64,000 nt of DNA from Opisthorchis felineus (lineage: Eukaryota; Platyhelminthes; Trematoda; Opisthorchiida; Opisthorchiidae). Both the position numbers and the translations under genes were made by a program. Positions 59,557 through 64,000 of the stretch are shown piece after piece. The first letter of the stretch is position 1. The number at the start of each line of letters is the position of its first letter. The notes beneath the pieces are model-generated. The model had not been told where the DNA came from. It did no database searches and saw only the letters and a program-made list of their open reading frames with translations. The stretch spans positions 209,627 to 273,626 of the forward strand of contig SJOL01006726.1 of NCBI GenBank assembly GCA_004794785.1, in the 5' to 3' direction.

Positions 59557-61829
59557 CGGTTTTTTCGCTAATAGTTCAAGACGTCCTGGTAACCCCTGAA
59601 GTTTTCTGAAGTGAAAGCCAATGCAGTCAGCTTGGGAGAACGCAATTTTAAGTTTAGCACTGACTCGATGCGCCGTGGACGCACTCTTTGACATTGAAAA
59701 AGGAAGGTGACTAAGCTTACTGCAAACCGCACCAGGCTGCTTGGGTCAAGAATATTCATGAAGTAAGATTGCAACTGAATCCTTGAAAGAGTGGTATCTA
59801 GGATAGTGATTAGCGGCAGTGCTGTAAAGTGACTCACAGCGATAAACACACTTGAATACTTTTTGGAATCTTAGCTGGGTCAAAGTACCAGAGTGGTCCT
59901 GACATACTACAGCTGGGAAATGCCCTAAGTGTGGTCAGTGTGGTCTCCCGTCAACAGACTAAGCGGCGTATGTGCCAGTAACTGAGAAGAGAGCATCGGG
60001 AAATTCCTGAAATATTTGGAAAGCCGCGAACGGATTTTCGAAGGACACAGGAGTCAACTAGAAGCAGACTGTTTTATTCTCTGACTGAAATAATCATGCA
60101 AGGGATTGAACTATTCATGATCGAGGTCACTATGAAAACGGATTTCGAAGTCATGTATGTGGTCACTGAATGCAGGCTTTGCGAGCTGACCTCTGTCGTT
60201 CAAAAATCTGACATGCTAAGTGGAACAGCAAAAAGGAGGAATTTGTGGCAGAACATTCGTTCAAAATGACTGTTTAGTTTGATCTGCGCTAGTCCAGTGT
60301 GAGTTCCACCGATGGGACATGCGTCGACCGATTTCTGGAACAGACACACGAGAAGGCAAGAAAGAACACTCTTGGCTAAACTGGTTGGCATTACAGATTC
60401 TCCCGATGCTTCCTCCCAAGGGACGCTTCAAAACATGCGGAATTTCGTGGCGGCAATGTTGTAAGCTATATCTGACTGCTGTCCCCACTCTAGTGCCTAG
60501 TGCCGGAAAAAGATTCACCGAAAAGGAACACAACAGCTTTGTTGCAAACAAGCGAGAGAGTGCGAAAGTAGAATGGCCTTGTGCTATATATTGAAGGGCA
60601 CTGTCTGACCTTTATCCAGGGTTGTCTAATCGGCGTTTAGTGGAGTTGAGGGTCTCAGTATGTTTCGGATCTTCTAGGATAATCTGCAGGAATCTGACCT
60701 TCCTTACATCATCCAAGATGGTCTTTTTGAACAGTGGTTTAAACGTCTAATTTCGAGTTCAATACATTTTGACCTGACGCTCAGCTACTGAAGCCTGTAA
60801 TTCTAATGCAGAGAGTAGTGTATTGCCATTTGTGGAGAATCTGCAAAACCAAACTAGAGAGTTTGGGGAACATTCAGCGAAAAGTCGTTGATGAATCGAT
60901 CGCAATAGATCTAGTGTTTTTGAGGAAGGCAGACAAATAGAACTCTGGAGAATGAAGCAAAACTTTCAAATCTAACCTGTCCTACGATGAACGGTCCATC
61001 ATCCATGTTAAGACGTCGTGATTGTGTAACATAGCTGGAATAAAATGAAATATCCAGAGAGCTGTCTTCACAACAATAATAAAGCGACGAATAAATTGCA
61101 ACAACGTCATACAGTTCGAAATTTGATAAAGTTATCAAGCAGTGGTCCAAAACGGTATTCACAGAGAAGGACATCGTTGTAAAGGGAGAAAGTGTAACGC
61201 ACGTGTCCATCAGCTAGTGCAATTCTTCAAGGGACATCTACTCAAGTGAGAGAGGGTGTGGCTGATGAGATGAGAAGAGTTGCCGCCTTAGTTACTTCAA
61301 ATGCAGACGTGGAAACAAACTTTTATCGGTCGTGAGAAGAATTTGACGAGATAAAGGGGGAAGAACGTATATATCCTAGATAATTTCTGCGAGTTCTTGC
61401 CACATTGGATTTTAACATTCAATTGTTGGAATAACTGCTTATGCATGTAAAGTTGTTCTTATGTTTTGTTGTGTGAAAAGGTGCCAAAGTGCTTGGCATG
61501 AAACTCTGCAAAGGATTCACTCAGTCGGCATAGCGAAATCGACCCTGTCTACTCACCACAACGAGCTAGGTTCCAACAACTCATTGAGTCAGCCTCGGTA
61601 ATCAGACCAATGAACCAAGAAACGGGACTCACTCAGGAGGCAAATCGACTAGGTATACGATATGAGAACCCAGGCGGTGAAGCCCCAAGGTTGCCCGCAT
61701 ACCCACCAATCAGAAGTCAGGTAAACCAAGGAGCCAATTGGGATGTTCATCCAAGGTCGACCCGGATGAGTAGAGCCAGTATCAGTCCATGCACAGGAAG
61801 TAACCGCACTCTTCCACTCACAAAGCACT
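59557..61829. other. No recognisable feature
   Basis: Open frames on both strands near 60261-60594 overlap and neither shows a known motif. No repeats were assigned. Confidence 0.3.
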
Positions 61830-61910
61830 GGTGATGTCATCTCGACGGATGCTGAAACGATCGCACCAAATTTCTCAGGTCAGCAAACAAACCAACGACC
61901 TTCATTACAA
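61830..61910. repeat. Possible Rep-E fragment
   Basis: The words ggtgatgtcatctcga, gctgaaacgat and caaaccaacgacc appear in the order of the Rep-E right half. The arms are eroded. Confidence 0.35.
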
Positions 61911-63264
61911 CCTGATTCACTGACATTCTCTTCAGTTGAAAAATAGTCTGTAGTTTGTTCAGCTGCACGCAGCTGAGAGGAAAAACCGGTACATCAAAGG
62001 CGGTTCAACATTTCACAGCTCTCCCGACAATCCCTCTCGAATGTTTACGTCAGGTGGCATATCAGATTCACACAGAAAACAAAACAGCCCGGCTCATCAA
62101 CACCTTGGGGGAAGCTCGAATGGAATTCGCCAAATCGTCGATTCCCTTATTGCCACAAACAAAATGAACCTGATTTTCGTCAAAAAAGATTGAGGGTAAT
62201 GTTTTGCAATTTTTCGGACTCTTAAAGGTGAATAGTTAATGCAGCCGATTCAAAAGTGCACTGCCAACTAGAAAGCGGCTATTCGTGTTCAAGCAGCCGG
62301 TTCACTTGGTTGGTACGCGATCAGTCATAGGGAGAAAAAACAACAAATGATATCCAAGAAGGTTCAAAGCCTTCCATTCAACAGGCTTTGGCTAATCGGC
62401 CTGATGTTTTTAAATGAACGTACAGCTTTTCTGTGGCAGAGCCTGCCGGTAGGCAGCAGGAGCGATCAAATGGACTCTTCTCCAAAAATATACACGGAAA
62501 GAAGTTACCGGCTCGTTGATAAGGCAACTTAGTGCGCACGTTCCTGAAACCTTTACGCAGTCAGTTAGTAAAGGGTGTCTTTTTTAGAGCTTTAGACTGA
62601 TGGTTGACGTGCGTTAACAGACACGTTTTGTGCATGTATACATCTCAGACTGTATCGCTTAGAAATTTCAGTTTTTCAGGAAAAAACCACATGACAGGCT
62701 GACATTCATTCGCTCGCTGCAATAAGCAGAGAACTGAGGTATGCTCGGCAATAATTTGCTCAAATTATTTCATAAATTCAGGTAAGAAAACTTATTGGTA
62801 CATTTTTTCCACTTAAAGTGGTACCAGCGGTTATACCCCTTAGCAAAATAGCTCAAAGTAAAAACCTGGTCAAACCAGCAACACAAACCACCGACAACAG
62901 TTGCTGACTGCGTGTCGATTGTGGCGTTCACTGAGTCATACGTTAGACATGTTAGGTTGTAGGGCCACAGAATCAATCTGTCACCCGGCAGCAGTAAGTG
63001 CACGAAAAAACTGAAAAGGTAGACAGTTTACTTTGCCTTTCAAACCTTTGCGTGACTGTGACTAGCTGAAACACTTTACTAGAAACCGATCTACGGTAAT
63101 TCTGGGCGATATGTTGATTTTTTCTGCAGACGAAGTCCTAACTGAAATTTCATCCCGTAAATGAATATGTCCCGTAGTTTATACCTGGCCACTCCTTGTC
63201 CTGTTGCAGGTCGTTGCGGGATTTTTAGAATTCGCTTTCACATCACTCTCGACTGGACAGTCCC

Positions 63265-63545
63265 CCTACTGTTCTGTTGCAATTATTTTGGTGAGTCCAC
63301 ATCGAAAGGGGGGACAAGAGTTTCACTCTCCTTAAATCGCAGTCATCATAAACGGGCGTCTCTTGAATGGGGATTCGAACCAGCGACCTTCTGGTAGGTG
63401 GTTGAAATCTAGTCACTCAGCCACGGGCAGTTAATCAGCGGTGTCAGGCGGGTGTCACCCGCCAGTTTGTCCGGGTGTTCAACTCATGTGACTCAGTGTT
63501 GACTGCCTCGTCAAGTAATGGTTCCTCATATGGAGTGCTCATGCC
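63265..63545 (-). repeat. Rep-C tail and half-HHR fused to Rep-A fragment
   Basis: 63265-63345 on the minus strand has the Rep-C GAAAC box (complement of 63320-63324), loop TCTT and GTC, then the tail, but CTGATGA is lost. 63360-63545 continues with a B box (complement of ggattcgaaccagcgacc near 63371-63388), A-box and head wording of Rep-A. The join suggests a chimeric element or adjacent insertions. Confidence 0.5.
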
Positions 63546-64000
63546 ACTCTCTGGAGTTGTCCGCTAGAAAAGGAGGGAAAAAACACAAATGGCCCAGGCC
63601 TTTTTTCTGAACACTTTTCATTCGAGAGCTCGGTCAAAATCAAATCGATTCACGTGACCTGCACAAATGACGTTGTATCCTGTGTGAGTACGACTCATCC
63701 GCAAAGCATTCTTCAGCTGGTTTCATAAACTGACAATCAAAATGATGGGTGACGTGTGGTGACAGGCTCTCAGGTAATTACTCGTTGATTTGCTCTAGAG
63801 CAATCTAGGCCCATGAGTCATTTAATGAGTTACCTGTGTGGATCGATAGTTTCAAATGTTCCAGGCTGTTTGGCGATGACGGAATATCATTCACAAATGA
63901 GTAGATGGCCTAGGACATTTCATTTTACCACCACAAAATAGGCCTTTTCAGGATAATGTGGGTTTTGTGCATGAAACGTTTAGGGTGATATCTTAGCCGA

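Noticed and set aside
60261..60594. Overlapping open frames on both strands
   Set aside because: Neither has a family motif or splice borders; composition alone cannot decide between them.
1..64000. CRISPR arrays, operons or bacterial promoters
   Set aside because: No regularly spaced direct repeats of CRISPR type and no compact gene organisation; the window is eukaryotic in character.

Overview
The window looks like eukaryotic, repeat-dense, gene-poor DNA, most likely from a flatworm (Platyhelminthes). Three things suggest this: a reverse-transcriptase fragment of the type common in trematode and cestode non-LTR elements, a Ty3/Gypsy integrase fragment, and several repeat families carrying hammerhead-ribozyme (HHR) motifs of the kind known from schistosome SINE-like/satellite DNA. 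The phylum is an inference; no housekeeping gene was recognised. Two runs of N (10017-10858 and 52453-52954) are assembly gaps.

Protein-coding signal is sparse. The best case is a minus-strand gene seen as three exons (36255-35932, 33648-33357, 13727-13448). Each has GT/AG borders and the splice phases agree across both introns (about 2.3 kb and 19.6 kb). The product was not recognised. A few other isolated exon-like ORFs are listed at low confidence. Remains of mobile elements are a Ty3/Gypsy 3' end with LTR (6210-7426) and a non-LTR reverse-transcriptase C-terminus (about 17600-16850, minus).

The rest is mostly short non-autonomous repeats, sorted here into five families named for this annotation. 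Rep-A is a tRNA-derived SINE (A and B boxes) whose 3' half carries a type-I HHR. Rep-B is a second tRNA-derived SINE, with one copy cleanly inserted into a Rep-A copy between 9-bp target duplications. Rep-C has a B-box-like motif about 25 nt before a second HHR type. Rep-D is a roughly 290-310-bp unit, sometimes in partial tandem, with a third HHR type whose stem I extends into a rod of about 100 nt; this is the layout expected of animal retrozymes. Rep-E is a foldback element of about 190-240 bp with inverted arms of about 45-75 bp.

The most interesting result is the coexistence of three HHR-bearing repeat families in 64 kb. All share CTGATGA, GAAA and a two-base-pair stem III followed by the cleavage triplet, and Rep-A and Rep-D also share the same asymmetric internal loop in stem I. 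Every individual copy carries at least one lesion, so the ribozymes are inferred from the consensus of copies; cleavage activity cannot be claimed from this window.
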